Positions 16,779 to 27,470 of a stretch of DNA of 64,000 nucleotides are shown here, one piece after another. The stretch comes from Caballeronia telluris (GTDB lineage Bacteria; Pseudomonadota; Gammaproteobacteria; Burkholderiales; Burkholderiaceae). The stretch spans positions 83,617-147,616 of the forward strand of contig NZ_FCNZ02000017.1 in the NCBI RefSeq assembly GCF_001544495.1. Direction: 5' to 3'. The notes beneath the pieces were generated by a model. That model saw only the letters and a list, made by a program, of their open reading frames with translations, did no database searches and was not told the DNA's origin. Position numbers and translations under genes: made by a program. Position 1 is the stretch's first letter. Each line of letters starts with the position of its first letter.

Positions 16779-16850
16779 GGACGTGGGACGTTAGCCGGCA
16801 ATGGCGCGGTGCGAGAAAGCGCACATCATAAACCGGGCACGGAAAAGAGA

Positions 16851-16879
16851 AGGGCGGCACCGCTTGCCGGCGCCGCCCT
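16851..16879 (-). terminator. Intercistronic hairpin between binding protein and permease genes
   Basis: AGGGCGGC (16851-16858) pairs with GCCGCCCT (16872-16879), with one internal mismatch and 3 more pairs above. On the minus strand it is followed by TCTCTTTTCC. Such hairpins often give more binding protein than permease by partial termination or mRNA protection. Confidence 0.6.
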
Positions 16880-16897
16880 CGGGATCTGCGGGACGCG

Positions 16898-17689
16898 TTA
16901 CTTGGCGGGCTTGGTCACGTCGATGCCGAACCACTTTTGCGAGATCTTCGTGAACGTGCCATCCTGTTCGAGCTGGGTCATCGCATCGTCGATGGCCTTC
17001 TGGAACTTCGGATTGCCCTTCTTGAACGGAATGCCCGACGGATTGCCCGCGCCGAGGTTCGCGCCCGTGCGCAGCGGCAACTGCGAGTTCTTCATCAGGT
17101 ACGCGAGCATCAGGCGGTCGTTGAGCGCCGCGTCCAGCCGGCCGGCGGCGAGATCGCGCAGGTATTCGGGCGCGCCCGGATACGTCTTCACGTCGATGCC
17201 CGGCACCGCCTTCGCCATGTCCATGTAGTTCGTGCCGAGACCGACGCCGAGCTTCTTGCCTTTCAGTTCGTCGAGCGACTTGAATTCACGCGTGTCGTCC
17301 TTGCGCTGGATCAGTTGCGCGTTCGAGTACGTGTACGCCGGCGAGAAATCGAGCGTCGCTTTGCGCGCGTCGGTGATGCCGACCTGGTTCACGATCACGT
17401 CGAACTTGCCCGCCTGCAGGCCCGCGATAATGCCGCTCCATTCCGTCGTGACGAATTCCGGCTTCACGCCGAGCTTCGCGGCGACGGCCTTCGCGATGTC
17501 GACGTCGTAGCCGACGAGTTCACCCTGCGGCGACTTCGAATTGAACGGCGGGAACGTGCCTTCGAGCCCCACGCGCAGCGTGCCGCGCGCTTTGACGGTG
17601 TCGAGCAGGTCTTCGGCGTGCGCGACGGCCGAGAGCGACGCGCCGATCAGCCCGGCGACCAGCACTTTCTTGAGCAGAGACAGTTTCAT
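16898..17689 (-). CDS. Polar amino acid ABC transporter substrate-binding protein
   Basis: A 263-residue periplasmic binding protein with a Sec signal peptide (KLSLLKKVLVAGLIGASLSA then AVAHA, cleavage near residue 25). Family motifs are GTLRVGLEGTFPPF (about 35), LVGYDVDIAKAVAAKLG (about 58) and the substrate region TEWSGIIAGLQAGKFDVI (about 82). The pattern fits the cystine/cysteine-binding (FliY/TcyJ) or closely related polar amino acid group; the exact ligand is not certain. It is the first gene of the unit, followed by the permease gene. Confidence 0.88.
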   Translation of the reverse strand: MKLSLLKKVLVAGLIGASLSAVAHAEDLLDTVKARGTLRVGLEGTFPPFNSKSPQGELVGYDVDIAKAVAAKLGVKPEFVTTEWSGIIAGLQAGKFDVIVNQVGITDARKATLDFSPAYTYSNAQLIQRKDDTREFKSLDELKGKKLGVGLGTNYMDMAKAVPGIDVKTYPGAPEYLRDLAAGRLDAALNDRLMLAYLMKNSQLPLRTGANLGAGNPSGIPFKKGNPKFQKAIDDAMTQLEQDGTFTKISQKWFGIDVTKPAK

Positions 17690-17788
17690 TGTTTTCGATA
17701 CCTCTGGGTTGGAATCGGTAGGAATTCAAGTGGAGCGATGATAGGCAGAATGCAATCGTCCCTTAAATACCGTTTGTCTATTTCTATA

Positions 17789-18811
17789 TTACGCGAGCGC
17801 CTCGACGCAATCGGTCACGAGCGCGGGTCCCCGGTAGATGAGGCCGGTGTAGAGCTGCACGAGCGATGCGCCCGCCGCGAGCTTCGCGCGCGCGTCGGCG
17901 CCCGAGAAAATGCCGCCGACGCCGATGATCGGCACGTCCGTCCCGACTTCTGCGCGCAGCTTGCGGATCACCTCGTTCGACGCGTCGAAGACCGGCCGGC
18001 CCGACAGGCCGCCGGCTTCCTCGCCGTGCGGCATGCCGGTGACGGCGGTGCGCGAGAGCGTCGTGTTGGTCGCGATCACGCCGTCGATCCGGTGACGCAG
18101 GAGCGTGCCGGCGATCGCCTTGATCTGTTCGTCGTCGAGATCGGGCGCGATTTTCAGCGCGAGCGGCACGAGCTTGCCGTGCATGTCGGCGAGACGCTGC
18201 TGCTTGTCCTTCAGCGCGCCGAGCAGCGAATCGAGTTCGTCCGCGCCTTGCAACTGGCGCAGGTTCTTCGTGTTCGGCGACGAGATGTTGATCGTCACAT
18301 AGCTCGCGAACGGATAGACGCGTTCGAGGCAGTAGAGATAGTCGTCGGCGGCGCGCTCGATCGGCGTGTCGGCGTTCTTGCCGATATTCAGCCCGAGCGT
18401 GCCGCGATAGCGCGCCGCCTGCACGTTCGCGACGAATTGATCGACGCCGCCGTTGTTGAAGCCCATCCGGTTGATGAGCGCGTTCGCTTCCGGCAGCCGG
18501 AAGATGCGCGGGCGCGGGTTGCCTGGCTGCGCACGCGGCGTGACCGTTCCCACCTCGATGAAGCCGAAGCCGAGCGCGGCGAGCCCGTCGATGCACGCGC
18601 CGTCCTTGTCGAGACCCGCCGCGAGGCCGACCGGATTGCGGAACGTGAGACCCATCACGGTGCGCGGCGAGTCCGGCAACTGCTTCGCGAGCATGCCCGC
18701 GAGCCCGGTGCGCCCGGCGGCGCCGAGCATGCGCAGCGTCAGATGGTGGGCGTCTTCGGCGTCCATGCGAAAGAGCTGCGCGCGCGCGAGCGGATAGAGT
18801 GAACTGAACAC
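17789..18811 (-). CDS. pyrD: Dihydroorotate dehydrogenase (quinone), class 2
   Basis: This FMN enzyme oxidises dihydroorotate to orotate and passes electrons to quinone at the inner membrane in pyrimidine synthesis. The N-terminal segment (FSSLYPLARAQLFRMDAEDA) is the membrane-associating, quinone-binding extension of class 2 enzymes. Core motifs are NPVGLAAGLDKDG (about 60), RMGFNNGGVDQF (about 115), NISSPNTKNLR (about 175, with the catalytic Ser) and the FMN phosphate site VGGIFSGADARAKLAAGAS (about 300). Length of 340 residues is normal. It is transcribed on the same strand as bpt and aat upstream, but a gap of about 100 bases suggests a separate promoter. Confidence 0.95.
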   Translation of the reverse strand: MFSSLYPLARAQLFRMDAEDAHHLTLRMLGAAGRTGLAGMLAKQLPDSPRTVMGLTFRNPVGLAAGLDKDGACIDGLAALGFGFIEVGTVTPRAQPGNPRPRIFRLPEANALINRMGFNNGGVDQFVANVQAARYRGTLGLNIGKNADTPIERAADDYLYCLERVYPFASYVTINISSPNTKNLRQLQGADELDSLLGALKDKQQRLADMHGKLVPLALKIAPDLDDEQIKAIAGTLLRHRIDGVIATNTTLSRTAVTGMPHGEEAGGLSGRPVFDASNEVIRKLRAEVGTDVPIIGVGGIFSGADARAKLAAGASLVQLYTGLIYRGPALVTDCVEALA

Positions 18812-18917
18812 GAGGAGGGAGCCGGCGACGGCGAAATTTGAAACCGGCTATTTTAGCCCCTTTGGGCGACGCGGCTGGCCGGATGCGGAATCGTCCGATT
18901 GCGCGGGTCCGGGCGTC

Positions 18918-19748
18918 CTACCGCCCGCTGCGTTGCTCGCGCGGCATCTTTCCCGGCATCGGCGGGGTGCCGGCGGAATGCATCGTCGCGGGATCGAGCA
19001 GCGACCACTGGCCGTCGACGAGCCCTTCCAGCGGGCGGAAATTGGCCTTGTACGCCATCTTTTCGCTTTGGCGGATCCAGTAGCCGAGATAGACGTGCGG
19101 CAGGTCGAGGCTCCTCGCCTGTTCGATCTGCCAGAGGATGTTGTAGGTGCCGAAGCTGGTGCGCGCGAGTCCCGGCTCGAAGAACGTGTACACCGACGAG
19201 AGCCCGTCGCCGAGGATGTCGATCATGCTGATCATGCGCAGTTCGCCGGGTTCGTCCGGATGGCCCGGATGCGCCGGCTCGCGGAACTCGACGAGCCGCG
19301 AATTGATCCGGCTTTGCAGCAGGAACTGCTCGTACTGGTCGCGGCTGTCGCGGTCCATGCCGCCGCCCGCGTGCCGCGCCGACTGATAGCGCATGTAGAG
19401 CGCGTAATGTTCTTCATCGTAGTGAAGCGGCGCGACGCTCGCGATCAGCTCGCCGTGCTGCTTCCAGACGCGCCGCTGCGTGCGGTTCGGCGCGAAGCGC
19501 TCGACCGGCACGCGCACCGGCACGCACGCGCGGCACCCGTCGCAATACGGACGATAGGTGAACACGCCCGAGCGCCGGAAGCCCGCCTTGACGAGTTCGG
19601 TATAGACGTCGGAGTTGATCAGATGGCTCGGCGTGGCGACTTGCGAGCGTGCGACATGCCCTTCCAGATAGCTGCAAGGATAGGGCGCCGTTGCATAGAA
19701 TTGCAGCGCGGAAAGCGGTGAAAGCGGCAGCTCGTTGGGGTGAGTCAC
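18918..19748 (-). CDS. bpt: Aspartate/glutamate leucyltransferase
   Basis: This enzyme transfers Leu from leucyl-tRNA to proteins with N-terminal Asp or Glu, marking them for ClpS-ClpAP degradation. The 276 residues carry the ATE-type N-terminal cysteine-rich motif (RPYCDGCRACVPVRVP, about residue 68), PYPCSYLEGHVAR at the start, and the C-terminal ATE domain with YTFFEPGLARTSFGTY and LGYWIRQSEKMAYKANF. Bacterial Bpt is the eukaryotic-ATE1-like branch. It lies directly downstream of aat, so two tRNA-dependent N-degron transferases are side by side. Confidence 0.92.
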   Translation of the reverse strand: MTHPNELPLSPLSALQFYATAPYPCSYLEGHVARSQVATPSHLINSDVYTELVKAGFRRSGVFTYRPYCDGCRACVPVRVPVERFAPNRTQRRVWKQHGELIASVAPLHYDEEHYALYMRYQSARHAGGGMDRDSRDQYEQFLLQSRINSRLVEFREPAHPGHPDEPGELRMISMIDILGDGLSSVYTFFEPGLARTSFGTYNILWQIEQARSLDLPHVYLGYWIRQSEKMAYKANFRPLEGLVDGQWSLLDPATMHSAGTPPMPGKMPREQRSGR

Positions 19749-19868
19749 GTTGGCGGCTCTCGGAAGCGTCTACTCTCGGTCACAAACACGTCGCGCGATG
19801 GCTCATCGCCGCGCGGCGGTCATCGAGTCATGCATCGTCGCACCGGGTGCGCTTGGCGTCCGGCAATC

Positions 19869-20600
19869 CTACCGCGCGAGCAAATCGCGAAGGACGGATT
19901 TGTCGAAGTGCCAGGGGATCGGCGGCTTCTCGACCGCGCCTTGCAGGTGCGCCACGAAGCGCTTGCGCGGGATCTCCCGGCCGCCCAGCGACGCCAGATG
20001 CGACGTGTTCTGCTGACAGTCTATCATCTCAATTTCATGGCGGCGCAAGTGCGAAACGAGCGCCGCGAGCGCGATTTTCGAGGCATCGCTCTTGTGCGCG
20101 AACATCGATTCGCCGAAGAACATCTTCCCGAACGACACGCCGTAAAGACCGCCGACCCGCTCGCCGTCGAACCACGTTTCGATGCTGTGGGCGTCGCCCG
20201 CGCGATGCAGCGTCGAATACGCCTCGACGATGTCGGCGGTGATCCACGTCCCGCGCTGGCCCTCGCGCGGCGTCTCGGCGCAGGCGCGCATGACGGCGGC
20301 GAAATCGTGGTCGACGCGCACTTCCCACTGCGGCTCGCGCAGCACGCGCTTTAACGTCTTCTTCAGCGAATCGGACAGCTTGAACTCGCGCGGCACGAGG
20401 ACCATGCGCGGATCGGGGCTCCACCAGAGCACCGGCTGGCCGTCGGAGTACCACGGGAAGATGCCGTGCCGATAGGCGTCGATGAGACGCGCGGGCAGGA
20501 GGTCGGCGCTCGCGGCGAGCAGGCCCGGCGCGCCGCTCGACGCGCCGAGCGCACGCTCGACCGGCGGAAACGGATCGTCGGAGGCGAGCCACGGGACCAT
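19869..20600 (-). CDS. aat: Leucyl/phenylalanyl-tRNA--protein transferase
   Basis: This enzyme adds Leu or Phe from aminoacyl-tRNA to proteins with N-terminal Lys or Arg. The 243 residues contain the family start VPWLASDDPFPPVERAL, the active-site region GIFPWYSDGQPVLWWSPDPR (about residue 46), GTWITADIVEAY (about 127), YGVSFGKMFFGESMFAH (about 160) and IDCQQNTSHLASLGG (about 195). ATG at 20600 is the canonical start; the longer frame upstream overlaps the Nudix gene. Its stop is about 120 bases ahead of bpt. The Nudix gene precedes it by 11 bases and is probably co-transcribed. Confidence 0.94.
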   Translation of the reverse strand: MVPWLASDDPFPPVERALGASSGAPGLLAASADLLPARLIDAYRHGIFPWYSDGQPVLWWSPDPRMVLVPREFKLSDSLKKTLKRVLREPQWEVRVDHDFAAVMRACAETPREGQRGTWITADIVEAYSTLHRAGDAHSIETWFDGERVGGLYGVSFGKMFFGESMFAHKSDASKIALAALVSHLRRHEIEMIDCQQNTSHLASLGGREIPRKRFVAHLQGAVEKPPIPWHFDKSVLRDLLAR

Positions 20601-20611
20601 GTTCGGCTCCG

Positions 20612-21157
20612 TCAGCCGTCGCGCAGGGTGCGGAAGATGTCGCCGGTGTGCAGCGTATAGGTGCCGGCAGCGCGGTCGGCGAAGAAAAAGCGCAGCGTCT
20701 GGCCGACGGTCGGGAACGCGATCTCGTCCCAGGGGATCTCGCTTTCGGCGAAGAGCTGCACTTCCAGGCTTTCCTCGCCGGGATCGAGATCGATGTCGAG
20801 CAGCCGCGCGAGATAGAACAGATGCACCTGATGCACGTGCGGCACGTTCAGCAGCGTGAAAAGACTCTGGATCTCGACGCGCGCGCCCGCTTCCTCCAGC
20901 GTTTCGCGCGCGGCGCCTTCGCTCGTGGTCTCGTCCATTTCCATGAAGCCCGCGGGCAGCGTCCAGTAGCCGTAGCGCGGTTCGATCGCGCGGCGGCAGA
21001 GCAGCACCTTGTCGTCCCAGACCGGCACCGTGCCGACGACGTTGCGCGGATTCTGATAGTGGACGGTGTTGCAACTCCCGCACACGAAGCGTTCGCGGTT
21101 GTCGCCGGGCGGAATGCTCAGGCTGACCTCGTGGCCGCAGACGGAACAGAATTTCAT
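20612..21157 (-). CDS. Nudix hydrolase with N-terminal zinc ribbon
   Basis: A 181-residue pyrophosphohydrolase. The N-terminus holds a four-cysteine zinc ribbon (CSVCG at residue 3, CGSCN at about 25), then the Nudix fold. The Nudix box is complete: G then FMEMDETTSEGAARETLEEAG at about residues 68-90, matching the GX5EX7REUXEEXGU pattern with both metal-binding Glu residues. The architecture resembles the NADH-pyrophosphatase-like subgroup with a zinc ribbon, but the substrate is undetermined. Start at 21157 is set by the ribbon; GAGG-rich sequence precedes it. It diverges from moeA across a 124-base promoter region. Confidence 0.88.
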   Translation of the reverse strand: MKFCSVCGHEVSLSIPPGDNRERFVCGSCNTVHYQNPRNVVGTVPVWDDKVLLCRRAIEPRYGYWTLPAGFMEMDETTSEGAARETLEEAGARVEIQSLFTLLNVPHVHQVHLFYLARLLDIDLDPGEESLEVQLFAESEIPWDEIAFPTVGQTLRFFFADRAAGTYTLHTGDIFRTLRDG

Positions 21158-21231
21158 GGAAAAAGGAGGAGGAAAGTGTGGTGGGAGTGTATCACCGCAG
21201 GGGCCTTCGCTTGGGCCCCGGCGCTTGTCGC

Positions 21232-21237
21232 TACAAT
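21232..21237 (+). promoter_or_regulatory. Probable -10 box of moeA
   Basis: TACAAT lies 44 bases before the moeA ATG in the region shared with the diverging Nudix gene. The -35 is weak. Confidence 0.4.
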
Positions 21238-21281
21238 GAACGGATCGATCATCACGCGCCGCGCGCCTCGCATCCGATTCC

Positions 21282-22553
21282 ATGTCCACACCCGCCTCAC
21301 GTCCGCCGATGCTCGCTACCGCCGAAGCGCTCGGCATCCTGCTCGCCGCCGCCCGGCGGGTCGATGGCGTCGAGTCCATCGACACCCTCGATGCGCTCGG
21401 TCGCGTCCTCGCCGCCGATGTCGTTTCGCCGCTCGACGTGCCGCCCATGCACACCAGTTCGATGGACGGCTACGCCGTGCGCAGCGCCGAACTGGCGCAG
21501 GCCTCGACAGCGCGGCCCGTGGCGCTGGCGGTCTCGCAGCGCGTGCCCGCCGGGCACGTCGCCGCGCCGCTCGCGACGGGCACGGCGGCGCGCGTCTTCA
21601 CCGGCGCGACCGTGCCGCCCGGCGCCGACGCCATCGTCATGCAGGAAATGGCGAGCGTGTCCGACGACGGCCGCGTCGCCTTCGAAGCGGCCCCGGCGGC
21701 GGGCGAATGGATCACGCGGCAGGGCGCGGACATCAAAAAGGGTTCGGTGATCCTGCCCGCCGGCACGCGTCTCACGCCGCAGGCGCTCGGACTCGCGGCG
21801 TCGGTCGGCTGCGCGCGGCTCGACGTCGTGCGGCGCACGCGCGTCGCGGTGTTTTTCACCGGCGACGAACTCACGATGCCCGGCGAGCCGCTGAAGGACG
21901 GCGCAATCTACAACTCGAACCGCTTTACGTTGCGCGCGCTGCTTGCGAAACTCGATTGCGACGTGACCGACCTCGGCATCGTGCCTGACCGCCTCGACGC
22001 GACGCGCGACACGTTGCGCCAGGCCGCCCGCGAGCACGACCTGATCCTGACGTGCGGCGGCGTGTCCGTCGGCGAGGAGGATCACGTGAAGCCGGCGGTC
22101 GAGGCGGAAGGACGCATCTCGATGTGGCAGATCGCGATGAAACCCGGCAAGCCGCTCGCGTTCGGCGCGGTGCGGCGGGGGAGCGAAAGGGAAGGCGAAG
22201 GCGGGGCCGAAGAGGCGTTCTTCATCGGCCTGCCGGGCAATCCGGTGTCGAGTTTCTGTACGTTCCTGCTGTTCGTGCGGCCGTTCATCCTGCGGCTCGC
22301 GGGCGTCGAGGCGGTCGCGCCGCGCGTCTACTCGATGCGCGCCGACTTCACGCAGAAAAAGGGCGATCGTCGCAACGAATTCCTGCGCGCGCGGGTGAAC
22401 GACGCAAGCGGGCTCGACGTCTTCGAAAACCAGAGTTCGGCGGTGCTGACCTCGACGGTCTGGGGCGACGGCCTCATCGACAATCCGCCGAATCATGCGA
22501 TCAGCGCGGGCGAGATCGTGCGCTTCGTTCCGTTCTCGGAACTGATGCGCTGA
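21282..22553 (+). CDS. moeA: Molybdopterin molybdenumtransferase MoeA
   Basis: This enzyme inserts molybdate into adenylylated molybdopterin, the last common step of molybdenum cofactor synthesis. The 423 residues show the MoeA start region (LGRVLAADVVSPLDVPPMHT then SSMDGYAV, about residue 50), TGATVPPGADAIVMQE (about 107), FFTGDELTMPGEPLKDG with IYNSN (about 190), and the catalytic TCGGVSVGEEDHVK (about 250). A Ser/Glu-rich insert (RRGSEREGEGGAEEAFF) before GLPGNPVS is a little longer than usual. It heads a moeA-moaD-moaE run, with moaD 23 bases downstream. Confidence 0.95.
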   Translation: MSTPASRPPMLATAEALGILLAAARRVDGVESIDTLDALGRVLAADVVSPLDVPPMHTSSMDGYAVRSAELAQASTARPVALAVSQRVPAGHVAAPLATGTAARVFTGATVPPGADAIVMQEMASVSDDGRVAFEAAPAAGEWITRQGADIKKGSVILPAGTRLTPQALGLAASVGCARLDVVRRTRVAVFFTGDELTMPGEPLKDGAIYNSNRFTLRALLAKLDCDVTDLGIVPDRLDATRDTLRQAAREHDLILTCGGVSVGEEDHVKPAVEAEGRISMWQIAMKPGKPLAFGAVRRGSEREGEGGAEEAFFIGLPGNPVSSFCTFLLFVRPFILRLAGVEAVAPRVYSMRADFTQKKGDRRNEFLRARVNDASGLDVFENQSSAVLTSTVWGDGLIDNPPNHAISAGEIVRFVPFSELMR

Positions 22554-22576
22554 AAGGAACAAAGGCAAAGGCAAAC

Positions 22577-22834
22577 ATGAAAGTGGAACTGAGGTTTTTC
22601 GCGAGCGTGCGCGAAGCGCTCGGCGTCGCGAACGAGAGCGTCGAGGTGCCGGACGGCATCGTCAACGTCGGCGACGTGCGCGCCTGGCTGCGCGCGCGCG
22701 GCGGCGCGTGGGCGGAAACGCTCGCGGAAGGGCGCGCGCTGCGCATGGCCTGCAATCACGTGATGACCGACCCGGCGCAGCGCATCACCGAAGGCTGCGA
22801 AGTCGCGTTCTTCCCGCCGGTCACGGGTGGCTGA
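22577..22834 (+). CDS. moaD: Molybdopterin synthase sulfur-carrier subunit MoaD
   Basis: A ubiquitin-fold protein of 85 residues that carries the sulfur as a C-terminal thiocarboxylate for molybdopterin formation. It begins KVELRFFASVREALG and ends PPVTGG; the terminal Gly-Gly is essential for activation. The ATG at 22577 is preceded by a modest AAAGGCAAAGGC purine stretch. moaE starts one base after the stop, so the two synthase subunits should be translated together. Confidence 0.94.
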   Translation: MKVELRFFASVREALGVANESVEVPDGIVNVGDVRAWLRARGGAWAETLAEGRALRMACNHVMTDPAQRITEGCEVAFFPPVTGG

Positions 22835-22835
22835 G

Positions 22836-23315
22836 ATGAGCGTCGTTCGGGTGCAGGAAGCCGATTTCGACCTCAGCACGGAGGTCGCTGCGTTGCGTGC
22901 GCAGAATCCGAAGGTGGGCGCCGTGGCGTGCTTCGTCGGGACCGTGCGCGATCTGAACGAAGGCAGCGCGGTCGAAGCGATGGAGCTGGAGCATTACCCC
23001 GGCATGACCGAGAAGTCGCTCGAAGCGATCGCGCGACAGGCTCGCGAGCGCTGGCCGGGCTCCGACGTGCTGATCGTGCATCGTGTCGGCGTGCTCAAAC
23101 CGCTCGACCAGATCGTGCTGGTGGCGACGACCGCGATGCATCGCGCCGAGGCGTTCGAATCGTGCGCGTTCGTGATGGATTACCTGAAGACGCAGGCGCC
23201 GTTCTGGAAGAAGGAGAAGACGGAAGCCGGCGAGCGTTGGGTCGATGCGCGCGAATCCGACGATTCCGCCCTGAAGCGCTGGAACGTCGCGGCGGACGAC
23301 GCGCACCAGGACTGA
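22836..23315 (+). CDS. moaE: Molybdopterin synthase catalytic subunit MoaE
   Basis: The large subunit of molybdopterin synthase, 159 residues. Family motifs are GAVACFVGTVRDLN (about residue 30), LEHYPGMTEKSLEAIA (about 53), VLIVHRVGVLKPLDQIVLVA (about 80), and FWKKEKTEAGERWVDA (about 125) with the active-site Lys pair. ATG at 22836 immediately follows the moaD stop; a GTG three codons upstream within moaD is a less likely start. Convergent with the truncated haemoglobin gene, only 7 bases apart. Confidence 0.94.
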   Translation: MSVVRVQEADFDLSTEVAALRAQNPKVGAVACFVGTVRDLNEGSAVEAMELEHYPGMTEKSLEAIARQARERWPGSDVLIVHRVGVLKPLDQIVLVATTAMHRAEAFESCAFVMDYLKTQAPFWKKEKTEAGERWVDARESDDSALKRWNVAADDAHQD

Positions 23316-23322
23316 ACGCCGC

Positions 23323-23865
23323 TCAGTCTTCGCTCTTGCCGCGCCCGACGAAGGTCGCCGGGAACGGTTCGCCGTTGCCGCGCGCGGGCAGATCGGGCGC
23401 GGCGTCGCCGGTGCGCAGGCGCTTGAGCGCCGCGAGCAAGTCGACCTGCGCGTCCGGAATCCGGTAATCCCAGCCGAATTTGCTCAGTTGCAGACTCTGC
23501 GCGATGCGCAGCGCCGGCTCCATGAAGAGCACGGCCGCGGCCGGCTCGTAGCGCGATTCCACCGTATCCAGGAACAGCGACAGCCAGCGCGCGAAGTGCT
23601 GCGGCTCGATATCGCCGAGCGGCCGGTGCGCCTCCTGCACGTTCCCGCGATATTGCTTCGAGCCCAGCACGAGACTCGACCAGAAGGTCGTCATTTTCGC
23701 GAGGTGGTCGTCCCAGCGGCCGGTGAGTTCCCGCGAAAAGATCGGGCCGAGGAGCGGATCGTCGTCGACACGTCGGTAAAACGCTTCCACGAGCGCGCGG
23801 ATATTGGTTTCGTCGGCTTGCGCGTGGCGCGGGGATGGATCGGCGGCGTCGTTTCGCTGGTTCAT
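23323..23865 (-). CDS. Group III truncated haemoglobin
   Basis: A 180-residue protein with a 2-on-2 globin domain at residues 20-140, related to group III truncated haemoglobins such as Campylobacter Ctb, which are linked to nitric-oxide or oxygen handling. Family features are ALVEAFYRRVDDDPLLGPIF (about 24-43), MTTFWSSLVLGSKQYRGN (about 58) and QEAHRPL with His80 as the likely proximal haem ligand. The C-terminal 35 residues are an Arg- and Pro-rich extension. ATG at 23865 has no strong Shine-Dalgarno. It diverges from an NsrR-like regulator, the usual controller of nitric-oxide genes. Confidence 0.85.
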   Translation of the reverse strand: MNQRNDAADPSPRHAQADETNIRALVEAFYRRVDDDPLLGPIFSRELTGRWDDHLAKMTTFWSSLVLGSKQYRGNVQEAHRPLGDIEPQHFARWLSLFLDTVESRYEPAAAVLFMEPALRIAQSLQLSKFGWDYRIPDAQVDLLAALKRLRTGDAAPDLPARGNGEPFPATFVGRGKSED

Positions 23866-24169
23866 GATCTTGACGGTGATTCGGGGAATTCGCGCGGGCA
23901 GGCACCGCGAGCCACGTCGCGCGGAGGGTGACGGCGGGGCGCGATCTGACGCACAATGTCGCCTGACCAATGGCGCTCGCGCGCGATCCGGTCGGCGGCA
24001 ACGCATTCTAGCCGCCGATTGCCGCCGGCCCCGCCATTATCCCTCCTGCGCAAGGCGGCTTCCGGCGGATTTGCAGCTTCCCTTGCGCTTCGCCGGAGCG
24101 TTTTCTTACCGCTTGCGCCCGGTTTCCTCGTCGTTTTGCCTCATCGCGCCGTCGCGCGTGCATCGAACC
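23866..24169. promoter_or_regulatory. Divergent promoter region, truncated haemoglobin and nsrR-like gene
   Basis: This 304-base spacer holds a 9-bp inverted repeat at 23993-24027 (CGGCGGCAA / TTGCCGCCG, 17-base spacer). Its spacer contains TAGAAT on the minus strand at 24005-24010, a possible -10 box for the haemoglobin gene. I see no AT-rich classical NsrR palindrome. Confidence 0.45.
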
Positions 24170-24655
24170 ATGCGACTCACTGATTACACCGATTACTCGT
24201 TGCGCGTCATGCTCTACCTCGCCGTGCGCACGGAAGGGCTCACGACGATCCAGGAAATCTCCGACGCTTACGGCATTTCCAAGAATCATTTGATGAAGGT
24301 CGTCCAGCGGCTCGGCGAACTCGGCTGGATCGAGACCGTGCGCGGGCGCAATGGCGGACTCAGACTGAACGAACGTTCGGGCGCGCTGACGATCGGCGAA
24401 ATCGTGCGCAAGACGGAGCACGATTTTGCGCTCGTCGGCTGTTTCTCCGACGACGATGCGCATCGCCATTGCGTGATTCAGGCGCATTGCCGGCTGAAGG
24501 GCGCCTTCGCCGCCGCTCGCGATGCGTTCCTCGCGGAGCTGGACCGGCACACGATCGGCGAACTGGCGCAACCGGCGAACGAACTGGCCGGGCTCCTCGG
24601 CATCGTGCGGTTGATGCCGTCCGGCCGCAGCGCGCTGGCCTCGGCGCACGGTTAG
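24170..24655 (+). CDS. nsrR: Rrf2-family regulator, NsrR-like
   Basis: A 161-residue Fe-S cluster regulator that usually represses nitric-oxide-detoxification genes and is inactivated by nitric oxide. The N-terminus (RLTDYTDYSLRVMLYLAV) and winged helix (TIQEISDAYGISKNHLMKVV, then WIETVRGRNGGLRL) match NsrR. Three cysteines at 91, 101 and 107 are the likely cluster ligands. E. coli NsrR has C-x4-C-x5-C, whereas here the first spacing is longer, C-x9-C-x5-C. The start at 24170 gives the canonical N-terminus. It diverges from the truncated haemoglobin gene, which fits nitric-oxide control. Other Rrf2 types (IscR, CymR) lack this exact arrangement. Confidence 0.85.
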   Translation: MRLTDYTDYSLRVMLYLAVRTEGLTTIQEISDAYGISKNHLMKVVQRLGELGWIETVRGRNGGLRLNERSGALTIGEIVRKTEHDFALVGCFSDDDAHRHCVIQAHCRLKGAFAAARDAFLAELDRHTIGELAQPANELAGLLGIVRLMPSGRSALASAHG

Positions 24656-24711
24656 GCGCTGCCCGGTTTTGTCGAAAGTCGAGAAAAATGCGCGAGACAC
24701 GCATTTAGACG

Positions 24712-24739
24712 CTTGAAAGCGCCGAAAATCGCCTCATTT
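24712..24739 (+). promoter_or_regulatory. Sigma-32-type heat-shock promoter of clpB
   Basis: CTTGAAA at 24712-24718 is an exact -35 match and CCTCATTT at 24732-24739 matches the -10 consensus CCCCATNT at 7 of 8 positions, with a 13-base spacer. It lies 30 bases ahead of the clpB ATG. Confidence 0.85.
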
Positions 24740-24769
24740 TGAACACATTCCGAATTGGAGGTCTCAATA

Positions 24770-27367
<2,598 letters not shown>

Positions 27368-27389
27368 ACGAAGCGGTCGGCAGTCTGGG

Positions 27390-27420
27390 AGGCGGTGGAG
27401 CGATCCACCGCCTTTTTTTC
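27390..27420 (+). terminator. Intrinsic terminator after clpB
   Basis: AGGCGGTGG (27390-27398) pairs with CCACCGCCT (27405-27413), followed by seven T's. Confidence 0.9.
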
Positions 27421-27443
27421 AATCCGTGTGAGCGAAAGGATTA
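27421..27443 (+). promoter_or_regulatory. hipBA operator copy 1
   Basis: The site starts AATCCGTGTGAGCG and continues AAAGGATTA. It has the ATCC...GGAT dyad typical of HipB operators (12-base spacer here) and matches copy 3, which is on the opposite strand, at all but 3 or 4 positions. Confidence 0.65.
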
Positions 27444-27470
27444 TTGCGCGTGACTGAAGCGGCTGGGGTT

